64,000 nt of DNA from JAUVPB01 sp965223695. Its GTDB lineage: Bacteria > Actinomycetota > Thermoleophilia > Gaiellales > Gaiellaceae. The notes under the pieces are model-generated. The model ran no database searches, was not told where the DNA came from, and saw only the letters and a list, made by a program, of their open reading frames with translations. The stretch spans positions 171,248-235,247 of the forward strand of contig CBDCXJ010000031.1 of NCBI GenBank assembly GCA_965223695.1, given 5' to 3'. Made by a program: the position numbers and the translations under genes. Below are positions 8,848 through 17,764 of the stretch, in pieces. The stretch's first letter is position 1. Each line of letters opens with the position of its first letter.

Positions 8848-9621
8848 ATGAGTGCTGACGGGCGCATCGGAACCGTGATCGCGGGCTACCAGATCGAAGC
8901 CCTGGTTGGCCGCGCCGGCATAGGCGTGGTCTACCGAGCGCACGACACCGCCCTTGACCGCAAGGTCGCACTCAAGCTGATCTCGCCGGAGCGCGCCGAC
9001 GACAAGCGCTTCCGCCGGCGCTTCCTTCGCGAGTCACGCATAGCCGCCTCGATCGACCACGCCAACATCGTCCCGATCCACGACGCTGGCGAGTTCGAGG
9101 GCCAGCTCTTTATCGCGATGCGCTTCGTCGACGGCACCGACCTCGATGAACTGCTCGACGCCGAGGGCCCACTCGAGCCGGAACGTGCGCTTGCGCTGCT
9201 CGGGCAGGCGGCGAGCGCGCTCGACACGGCACATGCTCGCGGCCGTGTTCACCGTGACGTCAAGCCGGCCAACATCCTCGTCACGCCCGAGATGGGTCGG
9301 GACGAGCACGTCTACCTCTCTGACTTCGGGCTCTCGCACGACAGCGGTGAACGAGACGAGGGCGAGAGTGACGAGGCGGTCGCTCTGCGAGCGTCGACGT
9401 CACTCGGGACGATCGACTACGCCTCTCCCGAGCAGATCGAAGGGAGAGCCACCGACGCGCGCTCCGACGTCTACGCGCTCGGCTGCGTGCTTTACCAGGC
9501 GCTCACTGGAAGCACACCGTACGAGGCGAGCTCACCGGTTCAGGTGCCGCTCTGGCGGGCCGGAAGGCACGCATCAGAAGGGGGTCGTCCCCGCCAGCTA
9601 ACCCGTTTCGCTAGCAACTGA
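8848..9621 (+). pseudogene. Serine/threonine protein kinase, truncated in the C-lobe
   Basis: PknB-type kinase domain: glycine loop VGRAGIGVVYRAHD, VALKLI lysine, catalytic loop HRDVKPANIL, LSDFGLS in place of DFG, and the SPEQIEG activation segment. Homology stops after GCVLYQALTGSTPYEASSPVQ; the last ~25 residues look unrelated, and the rest of the C-lobe plus any sensor domain is missing. It resembles the two kinase/propeller receptors at 35.6-39.5 kb. The truncation makes activity unlikely. Call as a kinase: firm. Call as a pseudogene: inferred. Confidence 0.75.
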
Positions 9622-9669
9622 GCAGGCGGGAGACGGTTGCCCGGTACGACTACGGGGTCGACGCTCCGT

Positions 9670-11556
9670 TTACGCCTTGAGGATGTCGCGCCGTGAGAGG
9701 ATCCGCTCGGTGAGTGGGGTCATGCGGAGTTCTCGGGTGATGCTGAGCGCTTCGTCCTGGAGGGCGAGTGCTTTCTCGTGGTCGCCGGGGCCGTGCGAGT
9801 CGAGGAGGGCCTCCGCGTAGTCGGAGGCGGTCCAAGCATACTCGGGGCGGTAGCCGGCGCGATCGCAGAACAGCCGGGCACTTTCGTAGTGTCGTAGTGC
9901 CAAGTCGAGCTCGCCCAGCGTGGCGGCGAGCAGGCCCAGAAGCCGGTCGGCTGCGATGCCGACGGCGACGGCGAAGGCGGTGTCTCGCTGCGACTCGAGG
10001 GCCGCGTACTGTTCCCGCGCCTCGTCGGCATCGTTGCGCTGCACGGCGTCGAGCGCGAGTCCGATTCTCGCGTACTGCGCGAAGATCGGGGCGACCGTCG
10101 GCGACGAGAGCAGGTTTCGTGCCGCATCCAAGGCGGTGTCTCGGCGCGTGGTGTCTCCGCTGATGCGCCAGACGGCCGGGATGACCGCGGCCAGAATGGC
10201 TTCCCCCCCTTCAGGATCGGGGCTGTCTGCCGCCTCGAAGAGCCGGTCGAGGTTGGCGTCGCCGTCCGTGAATTGTCCAAGCTGGTACTCGAGCAGCGCT
10301 CGGCTGCCCAGGTTGCGGCCGTCCAAAGGTTGTAATAGGAGCCCGGCGTCGCTGGACGCGCGAGCCGCCTGCACGTCACCGGCAAGAACGGCCAGCCACT
10401 GGTTGTGGACGTGTGCGGTCGCGAGCCAGTAGCGCTCGCGTAGTTTCTCGGCGAGGCTGATCGCGGCCGCTGCGTGAGCTCGACCACCCGCGAGGTCACC
10501 CGTGAAGGCCGAGACTCGGAGGGCCCAGCCGCGGGCGATCATCTCGCTACGCTCGTCGCCTGCCGCGAGCGCGAGCTCGAGCGCTCGCGCACTCTCCTCC
10601 AGACAGCTCTGCCACTGCAGGTGGAACCCGTCGACGGCTGCCGCGCCGACCAGCGCCCTCGTCTCGAGAGCCGGATCTCCGATCGTCCGAGCGATCGTGA
10701 GCGAGCGGTCGAAGGCCTCGCGCGAGCGCTGGTAGTCGGCCTCGTTGATTCCCGAGAACCAGCCGAGCGTCGATAGGAGGCGTCCCTCGTCGGGTGAATT
10801 CGCACGCGCGAGCGCGAGTGCCTCGGACATCAGCTCGGGCACCCCGGTCTGCCCGTACATCGGAGGAATGGGGTGCGCGGCGACCGATGCCGCTCGTTGC
10901 GCGTCACCGACGGTCGCGTAGTGGTCGAACGCCTGCCTGAGGTGACCGAGCGCTTCCCTCAGCTCCGTCTGTTCGTGTCCGGCGAACTCGGCCCGGGCAA
11001 GACCGAAGAGCAGCTCGGCGGTCTCGGCGTCCGTCGGCCGTCCTTCCTTGGCGGCCAGTGCTCGCGCGAACTGGGCGCTCGCCTCCTCGTAGGCGTGTGA
11101 GGCGAGCGCGTGCTGGCCCGCGAGCAGCGAGTAACGCACCAGCTTCTCCGGGCCGAGCACCGTCACGGCTTCGGCGTAGTGCCGGGCGAGCTGCGCCGCG
11201 TGCGCCCCCGACTCCTCGCCGTAGAGTTCCTCGAGCGCGTCGGCGATTCGTGCGTGTAGCCGCACTCGTCGGGTCGTCGAGAGCTCGTTCGCCACTACTT
11301 CCTGGATCAGCGCGTGCGTGAACTGATAAGCGCCGACGGCGGCAGGCAGCTCCTCGATCACGCGTGCGGCGAGGGCTTCCTCGAGCACCTCCAGTAGGCC
11401 GTTGTCAGGGAGGTCGTCGATGAGCCGGCTGAGTTCGCGGAGGCCGAACTCCCTGCCGATCACCGCGGCAACGGTGAGGGTCTGGTTGCAGCGCTCGGAC
11501 AGACGATCGAGGCGCCTGCCGATTACCTCCCGCACCTCCTCAGGGATGCCGACGCT
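9670..11556 (-). pseudogene. C-terminal part of a large ATPase/TPR-type regulator, 5'-truncated
   Basis: The frame encodes about 620 aa, starting abruptly inside a conserved segment (IPEEVREVIGRRLDRLSERC, then LTVAAVIGREF). In LuxR-type or cyclase-associated AAA regulators this segment follows the nucleotide-binding domain. The rest is helical TPR-like repeat sequence. Upstream of about 11556 homology ends and the frame runs into unrelated DNA, so the ATP-binding half is gone and no native start is visible. Automatic callers would start it at the GTG at 11535. Confidence 0.7.
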
Positions 11557-11648
11557 CCAGCTTTTCCGTCCCTCGAGCCGCCACCGCGTGCTTCCAGGGC
11601 TGGCAACCAGCGCCCCTCGAGCAGCCCGCCGGGCAGCTCGACGGGCTC

Positions 11649-11996
11649 ATGCTCGAGGCGGCACGCGCCCAACAACGCTACGAGGCCTCCAAGGCGCGCC
11701 TCAACAAGCTCAAGAAGGAGCGCGACCAGGCCAGGCTCATGGTGCGCGAGTACCTCGATATCGACCAGCCCTACGAGAGCGCTGACGGCGTCCGCGTGAA
11801 GGTAACCTAGGTCGCGCCGCGGGTCACCTACGACGTTCGCACCGCGATCAAGGCGAACGCGATCGACGCCGACCACGCGATTCTTCACAAGCCGTTCAAG
11901 AAGCTCGGGAGAGCACACGAACAGTGGTACTGGACGATCCCAGACGGCGCGCTCCCAACACCCACACCCGACCCCGGCAACAACCCACCCTTCTAG
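11649..11996 (+). pseudogene. Small coiled-coil mobile-element protein interrupted by an amber codon
   Basis: From the ATG at 11649 one frame gives a charged helical segment (EAARAQQRYEASKARLNKLK and onward) ending VRVKVT at a TAG (11808-11810). The same frame then continues as VAPRVTYDVRTAIKANAID, HEQWYWTIPDG and a proline-rich tail, stopping at 11994. The continuity implies a premature stop in one ~115-aa gene. It lies just upstream of the recombinase, so it was probably element cargo. I do not recognise the family. Confidence 0.5.
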
Positions 11997-12083
11997 AGCA
12001 CAGAGAGCGTGCCATGACGACAAACACGAACAGGATGGCATCATCCCGCCCTTGCCCCCACTACAGCCCAGCAAGGTACTGAC

Positions 12084-13227
12084 GTGAAACTCGACAGAGC
12101 GGTTGATCGGTTCCTCGACTACCGGCGGCTCGAGCGAGACGCCACCCCGGACTCGCTCCGTGACTATTGGAGCGTGTTGAGCAAGCTGATCGCCGCCCAT
12201 CGCGACGTGCGGCTGGAGGACTTCGACGGCCCGAGCGGCACGCAGAAACTCCGCGAGCTCATCGCAGGCCGGTGGGGAAATCGCTCGAACCGCACGCGCG
12301 CCAAGGTGATCTCCATCTTCCACTCGTTCTTCAGGTGGGCCGAGACAGAGGACCTGATCGAAGTCGACCCGTCCCGCAAGATCCGTCGGCCACCCGCGCG
12401 GAAGCCACGACGTCGGTACCCCACCGACACCGAGGCTCGCGCTCGGCCGCGCAGGCACCACGCTCCGCGAGCGACCAGCGTTGCTGCTCATGGAAGGTAT
12501 CGGGCTCCGCGTCGCCTCCGTGGTCGGGTGTCGATGGCGCGACATCGACCTCACGAAGGGCCGCATCCACGTCCTCGTCAAGGGGCAGCACTGGCAGTGG
12601 CGCCCGATCCAGGCACAGGTACTCGAAGACCTCCGTGCCTGCTACGCCACCCTCCAGCCCGACCCAGACGGCCACGTGTGGGTGACTGAGCGCGAGCTCT
12701 GGGAGAGCCAGCACCACCGCGTCCGCGTGTCGAACGACCCGAAACAGCCGTCGAGCCGCAAGAGCCTCTGGGCGATGGTGCGCCGCGCCAGTGAGCGCGC
12801 CGGCGTCGTCGAGCCGCTCAAGCCACACGATCTGCGCCGTGGCTTCGCCTCGAGGCTCGGCCGCCGGCGCGTCGACCTTCACACCATCCAATACCTCATG
12901 GGCCACAGCCGCCCAGACACCACCAAGATCTACCTCGAGGAGCGCGTCCTCGAAGACGCCGCAGAGGCCCTCGAGGAAGCCTTCGAGAACGTGTCACAAG
13001 CGTCGCCAAGTGAGGCAACGCCGGCCGAGTGGCCCACAATCCCTGTAATGGAGGCGGCGGGATTCGAAGTTCCCTGCTATTTGTTTGTTTTTTCGATCAT
13101 CACCACGTTCATACCCACGCGGGCGGCGGGACAATGCGGGACTCTCCGGGACATACTCGGCGTCCATGAGCCCCGCAAGGCTAGCCGCTTTGGTGTGACG
13201 TCCATGCCGGCGCCGACCATGGACTAG
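12084..13227 (+). pseudogene. Tyrosine recombinase/integrase, frameshifted
   Basis: The first frame (from 12084) encodes the SAM-like core-binding domain (RFLDYRRLERDATPDSLRDY to IRRPPARKPRRRYPTDTE). Around 12433 the coding sense moves to the +1 frame, giving LALGRAGTTLRERPALLLME, then the catalytic domain: GLR box-I arginine, HDLRRGF (H-x-x-R) and LMGHSRPDTTKIYL (His and nucleophile Tyr). All catalytic residues survive but one extra base splits the gene. The C-terminus runs into tRNA-like sequence at 13051. Confidence 0.85.
13051..13068. other. Possible attachment-site remnant (tRNA T-arm-like sequence)
   Basis: GAGGCGGCGGGATTCGAA looks like the acceptor/T-arm end of a minus-strand tRNA, after which the similarity stops. 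It lies at the C-terminal end of the frameshifted recombinase, where attachment sites are common. No full tRNA is present here. This is inferred from a short match. Confidence 0.35.
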
Positions 13228-13286
13228 AGCGCTCGCGCTCGACCCATCAGCGCGCACCGTAGCCTTAACTCGCCTGTTGAGGGCGA

Positions 13287-13506
13287 CCACTACCGGAGCG
13301 TGCTCGTCCATCACCGTCTTGGCAACGACCTCGGCGGTCGTCATGCTCTCCATCTCGACCACCGTGGTGCATCCCTTTCGTCAGTCGACTTGGTCGCCAA
13401 CCGACGAGTCTCGAGCCCACGGTGGCCGACACACCTCCCAGCCGCCATCGCGCCGAGCCGGTCAGATCACCACGAACTCGCTACACCACTTTCTACCCAC
13501 GCGACC
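13287..13506 (-). mobile_element. IS256-family remnant (transposase start and terminal repeat)
   Basis: This segment aligns with the transposase-start end of the element at 5858-7240. It encodes MTTAEVVAKTVMDEHAPV (compare MTSGEVVAKTLMSEHADF), keeps the leader (CGTCAGTCGACTTGG), and ends in a TACACCAC-type terminal repeat at 13482-13505. The rest of the transposase is missing, and the flank at 13228-13286 holds no recognisable gene. It abuts the larger IS copy at 13611, separated by about 100 bp of unassigned sequence. Confidence 0.8.
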
Positions 13507-13585
13507 CCTCGACCTCTCAAGCTACGGAGGGTGGACTCAAAAATGGTTCACGACTTCTCGCCGCCAACAACGACATCGTAGCCCA

Positions 13586-14971
13586 TCAAACCGCACCTGC
13601 CGCCCGCCCCGAGGATGTCCCGGTGGCCGTGGATTTTCGTGGCGGCGGTCCCGGGTTTGGTGGGTAGGCGGTGAGGAGGGTAGCGGGCTCCTCGTTCGCA
13701 GTCGGGACGGTGGGCTGATCGAGTTCGTGCTCGATCGCGATGACGAGTTTGGCGAGGTCGTGGTAGCCGATGATCCGACGGAATTGGTGTTCGGCTTCGA
13801 GCATCCCGGCCGCTGTCCAGCGCAGGCACATCTGGCCGGATTGCCAGCGCTTGGTGTTGCGGCTGGTGCGCCGGCAGATCTCGATCATCGACTCGCACGG
13901 GTTCGTGCTCTCGAGGGTGCGCTTCAGGTTGCCGCGGATCCCGAGCCGGGTGAGGGTGAGTGTCTCGTCGAGGCCTTCGCGCAGCGAGGCTGCGGCGCCG
14001 GGACGCGACCGCTCGAGTTCCGTGGCGAGCGCGTGTAACTCGCTGCGCGCTCGCTCGTGGTCGTGCTCGGCCCAGGCCTGGCGGAGCCGACGTTTGATCG
14101 GAGGCCGGTCGCGCTCCGGGAGATGCTCGAGCACGTTTCGTTCCTTGTGGCGGAGACAGCGCTGGACGGGCGCGTCCTGGCCGAAGACATCGCGGATCGC
14201 TTTGCGCAGCGCCTTGGAGCCGTCGATCACAAACAGGATGCCCTGCTCGGTGTCGAGCCCACGCTCGACCAGATCGGAGAGCAGCGCCCTCGCCACGGTC
14301 GCGTTCTCGCTCGAGCCCTCCCACAGCCCCAGCGGGATCTTGACGCCCTCGGTGGTGATCCCGAGCGCGACGATGTTCGTGCGCCCTTTCAGCTCGATCC
14401 CGTCGAGCATCATCACCGCCAGCCTGACGTCGTCGAGGCGGCGGCTCATCAGCTCCTCAAGCGCCACGCGGGTGCGCTCAACGAACGCCCGCGACACCGA
14501 CGACTTCGACGTCGAGCGCGCCTTGGTCTCGACGCCAGTGCCGACCGGCTCCTGCGTTCGCGCGTAGCGGCGCGTCGAGACGCCGGCAAGCATCCGCTCC
14601 AACACGACCCGCGAGAGCAGATCACGATCGGCGAAATGCTCGTACGTCGCCAGCCTGACCTCGCGTGATCCGTCCGCTGTGCGAACACGCGGCCGCTCAA
14701 CCTGGACGCGCCGCCCGCCTAGCGTCACCTCCCCAGACTCGCGACCGTGACGGACCGCACTCCGGTCAAAGTCGTGCTTACCCCTCGGGCCGACAACGTG
14801 TTCGACCTCCTCCTCCAACAGTTCACTCATCACGCCAAGCCCGACCCCGACCGACAGCGCGAGCAGTCCCTCCCTCGCTGCCCCGACCAACTGCCCCAGC
14901 GCCTCCTGAACGCGCTCCGGCAAAACGGCCTCATCCAGGGTCGCCTCAGCGACCGGTACGTTGCTCCCCAC
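13586..14971 (-). CDS. IS256-family transposase (copy 1, stop codon lost)
   Basis: Mutator-type DDE transposase, about 460 aa from the GTG at 14971, which has GGAGG six bases upstream. Motifs: MMLDGIELKG (first Asp), LFVIDGSKALRKA (second Asp) and ESTNPCESMIE (Glu). Where copy 2 ends with TAA, this copy reads TAC. Translation therefore continues through the terminal repeat and stops at 13586, outside the element, adding about 24 residues. Whether the extended protein works is unknown. The frame is otherwise intact. Confidence 0.88.
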   Translation of the reverse strand: MGSNVPVAEATLDEAVLPERVQEALGQLVGAAREGLLALSVGVGLGVMSELLEEEVEHVVGPRGKHDFDRSAVRHGRESGEVTLGGRRVQVERPRVRTADGSREVRLATYEHFADRDLLSRVVLERMLAGVSTRRYARTQEPVGTGVETKARSTSKSSVSRAFVERTRVALEELMSRRLDDVRLAVMMLDGIELKGRTNIVALGITTEGVKIPLGLWEGSSENATVARALLSDLVERGLDTEQGILFVIDGSKALRKAIRDVFGQDAPVQRCLRHKERNVLEHLPERDRPPIKRRLRQAWAEHDHERARSELHALATELERSRPGAAASLREGLDETLTLTRLGIRGNLKRTLESTNPCESMIEICRRTSRNTKRWQSGQMCLRWTAAGMLEAEHQFRRIIGYHDLAKLVIAIEHELDQPTVPTANEEPATLLTAYPPNPGPPPRKSTATGTSSGRAAGAV

Positions 14972-15084
14972 GGCGGTTCCTCCTTCGATCTTCGAGCGGA
15001 TCGCTCGCCACGCTCCCAACCGGAACGGACGGGCACGGAGGGACCGCCGCCCCTACAAAGATCTACGAACTACGGGACAACCCC
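13611..15084 (-). mobile_element. IS256-family element, copy 1 (inverted relative to copy 2)
   Basis: A 1474-bp element nearly identical to 22130-23605 but inverted. Ends are GAGGATGTCCC (left) and the complement of GGGGTTGTCCC (right), with weaker inverted-repeat similarity for ~20 bp inward. It is exactly 2 bp shorter than copy 2, matching two single-G insertions there. No target duplication is visible (GCCCGCCCC left, CCGTCAGGG right), so at least one flank has been rearranged. Confidence 0.88.
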
Positions 15085-15171
15085 CCGTCAGGGTCACGAC
15101 ACCCAAGCGTCCTGCTCAGTTGGCTACCAAGCAGTGAGAACAGGGAACTTGGGCGTCTGATCGGATGCGAG

Positions 15172-15468
15172 ATGGGCTCGTTCAGCGACTGGATCGTCGG
15201 AGATGCCCCGGAGCCGTCATCGCAGTTCGTGTTAGTCGTCCGGCTGATTGCTCTCCTTCGCAGAGCATGGACGGAGGAAGGAGTGATCGCATGGTTCGAC
15301 CGGCCACGTACCGCCTTGGACGGCAGAGGCCCGATCGACTTACTCGACGAAAGCGACAGCGAGGGCGTTCTGCTCTCTCTCTCTCTCTCTCGTCAGGTCG
15401 GGCCGATCCCAGCGTGCTCGGTCCCAGCGTGCTTCTTAGGCGGCGGGCGGGCATTAGACGAGTCGTGA
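15172..15468 (+). CDS. MbcA/ParS/Xre-type (DUF2384) antitoxin-like protein
   Basis: About 98 aa from the ATG at 15172. The frame is open back to the IS boundary at 15085, so the IS may have removed its start. RLIALLRRAWTEEGVIAWFD, then RPRTALDGRGPIDLLDES, matches the toxin-binding domain of MbcA/ParS antitoxins, which usually pair with a RES-domain toxin. No RES gene is adjacent. Directly after the domain a (CT)9 tract encodes SLSLSLS and the remaining ~25 residues look non-native, suggesting slippage shifted the 3' end. Family call moderate. Confidence 0.6.
   Translation: MGSFSDWIVGDAPEPSSQFVLVVRLIALLRRAWTEEGVIAWFDRPRTALDGRGPIDLLDESDSEGVLLSLSLSRQVGPIPACSVPACFLGGGRALDES
15373..15391. repeat. 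(CT)9 simple sequence repeat in the antitoxin-like gene
   Basis: Nineteen bases of alternating CT inside the 3' end of the DUF2384-type gene. Gain or loss of one unit changes the reading frame and the C-terminus, the usual structure of a slipped-strand phase-variable tract. Confidence 0.85.
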
Positions 15469-15552
15469 CCGGCCATTACGCCAAACCCTCCTAGCGGGCC
15501 GGGTGCGACCGGTTGACGGGAGAGGGGTGCGCTGATGACGTAAGCCGCGCCG

Positions 15553-15846
15553 GTGATGGCCGCTCTCAGGGACGGGGTCGACGAGCCGGAGCTGGACGGG
15601 CTGGCCGAGGAACTCGCGTCAACCAGGACCCAGACACGCGGCGGGATGGTGACGCTGAGGCGCTATGTGTACCCCGACTGGTCGCGGCTGAGGGTTCGCA
15701 GCAGCAGCGGCAGCGCCCGGCCGGGTGTGCTCGTTGGCTCTGTCAGCCCGAACGGCGGGCTGGCAGGCTCACGCCTTGTCGAGCTCGGGCTAACCGGCGC
15801 GGCGCCGCCAGCCGGCCCGCAGCCCTCCCCCGACTCTGGGTACTAA
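15553..15846 (+). CDS. Hypothetical protein
   Basis: A 97-aa frame starting at GTG 15553 or ATG 15556 that I do not recognise. An acidic N-terminal helix (RDGVDEPELDGLAEELAST) precedes a basic, serine-rich middle and a proline-rich end. It is plausible by composition and position between the antitoxin-like gene and the nuclease gene, but there is no motif support. Confidence 0.4.
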   Translation: MMAALRDGVDEPELDGLAEELASTRTQTRGGMVTLRRYVYPDWSRLRVRSSSGSARPGVLVGSVSPNGGLAGSRLVELGLTGAAPPAGPQPSPDSGY

Positions 15847-15964
15847 CACCGCACCTCGACCAGCCTTTGGGCAGGCCAGGTGGGCGGCGTGAGAGGATGC
15901 GGGGGTTCCGTGTTGCGCCTCGGCCGGGCTCTCGGATGGGGGTGCGGCGAGGCGGAAGGTGGGT

Positions 15965-17032
15965 ATGACCGGTATCTGGACAAACACGGGGGAAGGATGG
16001 GGGCTGGGCTCGCCGCGGGCGTTCCAAGACGAAGCCGCCCTACACGACCTGATCGAGAAGAACCCGCAGCTGCTGCCGCTGGCCGGGTCGCCTCGTCTTG
16101 CTGTGTTGGGCTCCGAGGTGCAGCTGGGGGCCGGGTACGCGGACATCCTGGCGGTCGAGCCGTCCGGGCGCCCCGCGATCGTCGAGGTGAAGCTGGCCAG
16201 CAACCCCGAGGCACGCAGAGCGGTCGTCTCGCAGGTGATCGCGTACGCGGCGTTCCTGCACGGCTTCGACGTCGAGAGCCTCGAGCGGGGGCCGCTTCGC
16301 AGGTCTCTCGCCGATGCAGGCTACGGGTCGATCCTCGAGGCTGTGCAGGCCCAAGACCAGGAAGGGGCCGTGGACGCCTTGTCGTTCCCGGCTTCTATGC
16401 AGGAGTTCCTGAGCGAGGGCAGCTTCAGGCTGGTCCTGGTGTTGGATGAGGTTCCAGCCGAGTTGGAGAGAGTCGTCGCCTACCTGGACGCTGTCACCGT
16501 CCAGACACTGACGATCGACCTGATCGCGCTCAAGATGTATGAGGTGAACAAGGCGCAGGTCGCCCTGCCCCAACGGATCTCGCCCGACATCGCTGCGGCC
16601 GCATCCCCCTCAACACCCGCCAAGACGAGACCCCGCGGAACCCTGTCGGAGGGCCCCGACGTGTTCCGGGCCTCGATCAAAGACACCAGCGGCGAGACCC
16701 GCACGACATTCGATCAGTTGATCACATGGGCAGAAGGGTTGACCGAGCTGCCGAACGTGCGTCTGTTCAGCTACGCCGGCACCGGCCGGTACACGCTCTT
16801 GCCGAGAGTCATGCCGGACAACGGCGGCTTGATGACCATCTGGAACGACAACCAGCGACCGTACATCTCTCTGTGGCGATCGATGTTCGAGCGGCGTGCC
16901 CCCAACTCGATCGCGCCCGTCGAACACGCGATCGCGCCAACCGAGATTCGGCAGGGAAACACCGTCAATAACATCACGACCCAACTGCTTGACGCGTTGG
17001 AAGCGGCCTACAAAGAGACAGCCGGGAACTGA
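15965..17032 (+). CDS. PD-(D/E)XK nuclease-like protein with C-terminal unknown domain
   Basis: About 355 aa. The N-terminal ~160 residues have the NucS/DUF91-like nuclease layout: an acidic helix (AALHDLIEKNPQLLPL), then ADILAVEPSGRPAIVEVKLA, whose D and E-x-K give the PD-(D/E)XK metal site, then a SQVIAYAAFL helix. A linker (~210-235) leads to a C-terminal domain with no family I recognise (FDQLITWAEGL, RLFSYAGTGRYTLLPR). It probably acts on nucleic acid. It stands in a defence-like island between a TA-like gene and the PRTase/DprA pair. GTG 15959 is an alternative start. Confidence 0.7.
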   Translation: MTGIWTNTGEGWGLGSPRAFQDEAALHDLIEKNPQLLPLAGSPRLAVLGSEVQLGAGYADILAVEPSGRPAIVEVKLASNPEARRAVVSQVIAYAAFLHGFDVESLERGPLRRSLADAGYGSILEAVQAQDQEGAVDALSFPASMQEFLSEGSFRLVLVLDEVPAELERVVAYLDAVTVQTLTIDLIALKMYEVNKAQVALPQRISPDIAAAASPSTPAKTRPRGTLSEGPDVFRASIKDTSGETRTTFDQLITWAEGLTELPNVRLFSYAGTGRYTLLPRVMPDNGGLMTIWNDNQRPYISLWRSMFERRAPNSIAPVEHAIAPTEIRQGNTVNNITTQLLDALEAAYKETAGN

Positions 17033-17291
17033 CGCCCGGACACCTCCGCCCCGCGAGGCTAGAGGACAAACCCGAACCCCAGCACGAAGGCTCCGGTTGA
17101 CGGGCTGCGCTGAAGTAGTAGGCGGGGAAGTCGGGCGGCGCCTCGAGTTCTTGCTGGAGCTGGGTGAAGGTGACGATCGCGATGACCTTCCCTTCCCGCA
17201 CAGCCCGGAACCTTCGCCAGAGAGCGTCCGGGTAGCAGGCCGGCTCGACCGTGTCGGTCTCGGTGATCGCCGAGCTACTTGAGCCAGGCAA
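16974..17291 (-). CDS. Hypothetical protein
   Basis: About 105 aa. Its TTG start (17291) overlaps the 3' end of the next minus-strand gene, giving a coupled pair. The middle (CYPDALWRRFRAVREGKVIAI, TFTQLQQELEAPPDFP) looks like a real soluble domain. The C-terminal third is low-complexity, and the stop lies inside the convergent nuclease gene, so the end may be displaced. Not recognised. Confidence 0.4.
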   Translation of the reverse strand: MPGSSSSAITETDTVEPACYPDALWRRFRAVREGKVIAIVTFTQLQQELEAPPDFPAYYFSAARQPEPSCWGSGLSSSLAGRRCPGVSSRLSLCRPLPTRQAVGS

Positions 17292-17604
17292 CAGCCCTGC
17301 CGATCGGCTCGGCGTCGGCGAAGAACCTGTCCGGGGACGGCAACGCGCTCACGTAGTTGACCGTGTGGCGCCTGTCGCTTACCCAGAGACCGTCCGGGTC
17401 GACGGCATCGAGAGTCGCGGTCTGGCCAGAGGGTTCTTCTCCTAGCCAGTCTCGGTACTCAAGCTCGATCGGCCCGGGCGGGAAGGAGTCGAAGACCTGG
17501 GTGTTTCTACCCGGCGGGATCGTCCGGTAGCTATCCGCGCCTGGTAGGTCGACGACTGGAACACACAAGCCTGCTAGGAAAGAACTAACCCATTGAAAAC
17601 ACAC
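17275..17604 (-). CDS. Hypothetical protein
   Basis: About 109 aa from the GTG at 17604; the true start is uncertain. The body (VFDSFPPGPIELEYRDWLG, DAVDPDGLWVSDRRHTVNYV) has good codon use but matches no family I know. It overlaps the downstream small gene by 17 nt, suggesting a two-gene unit in the inter-IS island. Confidence 0.45.
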   Translation of the reverse strand: MCFQWVSSFLAGLCVPVVDLPGADSYRTIPPGRNTQVFDSFPPGPIELEYRDWLGEEPSGQTATLDAVDPDGLWVSDRRHTVNYVSALPSPDRFFADAEPIGRAVAWLK

Positions 17605-17686
17605 GGTTTAGGAGACCGCCACGAAACAATCCCGTTTGCTCTCGATAATCCCTTGTTCACGGAGAACGGTCAGAACGGTGATTCGA

Positions 17687-17740
17687 CGCCCCGACAGGAA
17701 TCGAACCAGAGACACCTAGCCAACGGGCCCATGTGGCTGT
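17687..17740 (-). other. Degenerate tRNA 3'-half remnant (possible att scar)
   Basis: CGCCCCGACAGGAATCGAAC resembles the acceptor and T-arm end of a minus-strand tRNA (complement ...GTTCGATTCCTGTCGGGGCG). The T-stem partner is mutated and no 5' half follows. Such scars are left by integration at tRNA genes. It lies 25 bp from the 3' end of the PRTase gene. Confidence 0.4.
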
Positions 17741-17764
17741 GCGGACCAGTATGCGAGCCAGCCG

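Noticed and set aside
11523..12581. 352-aa minus-strand frame over the recombinase region
   Set aside because: Shadow of the split small gene and recombinase; it has no domain of its own.
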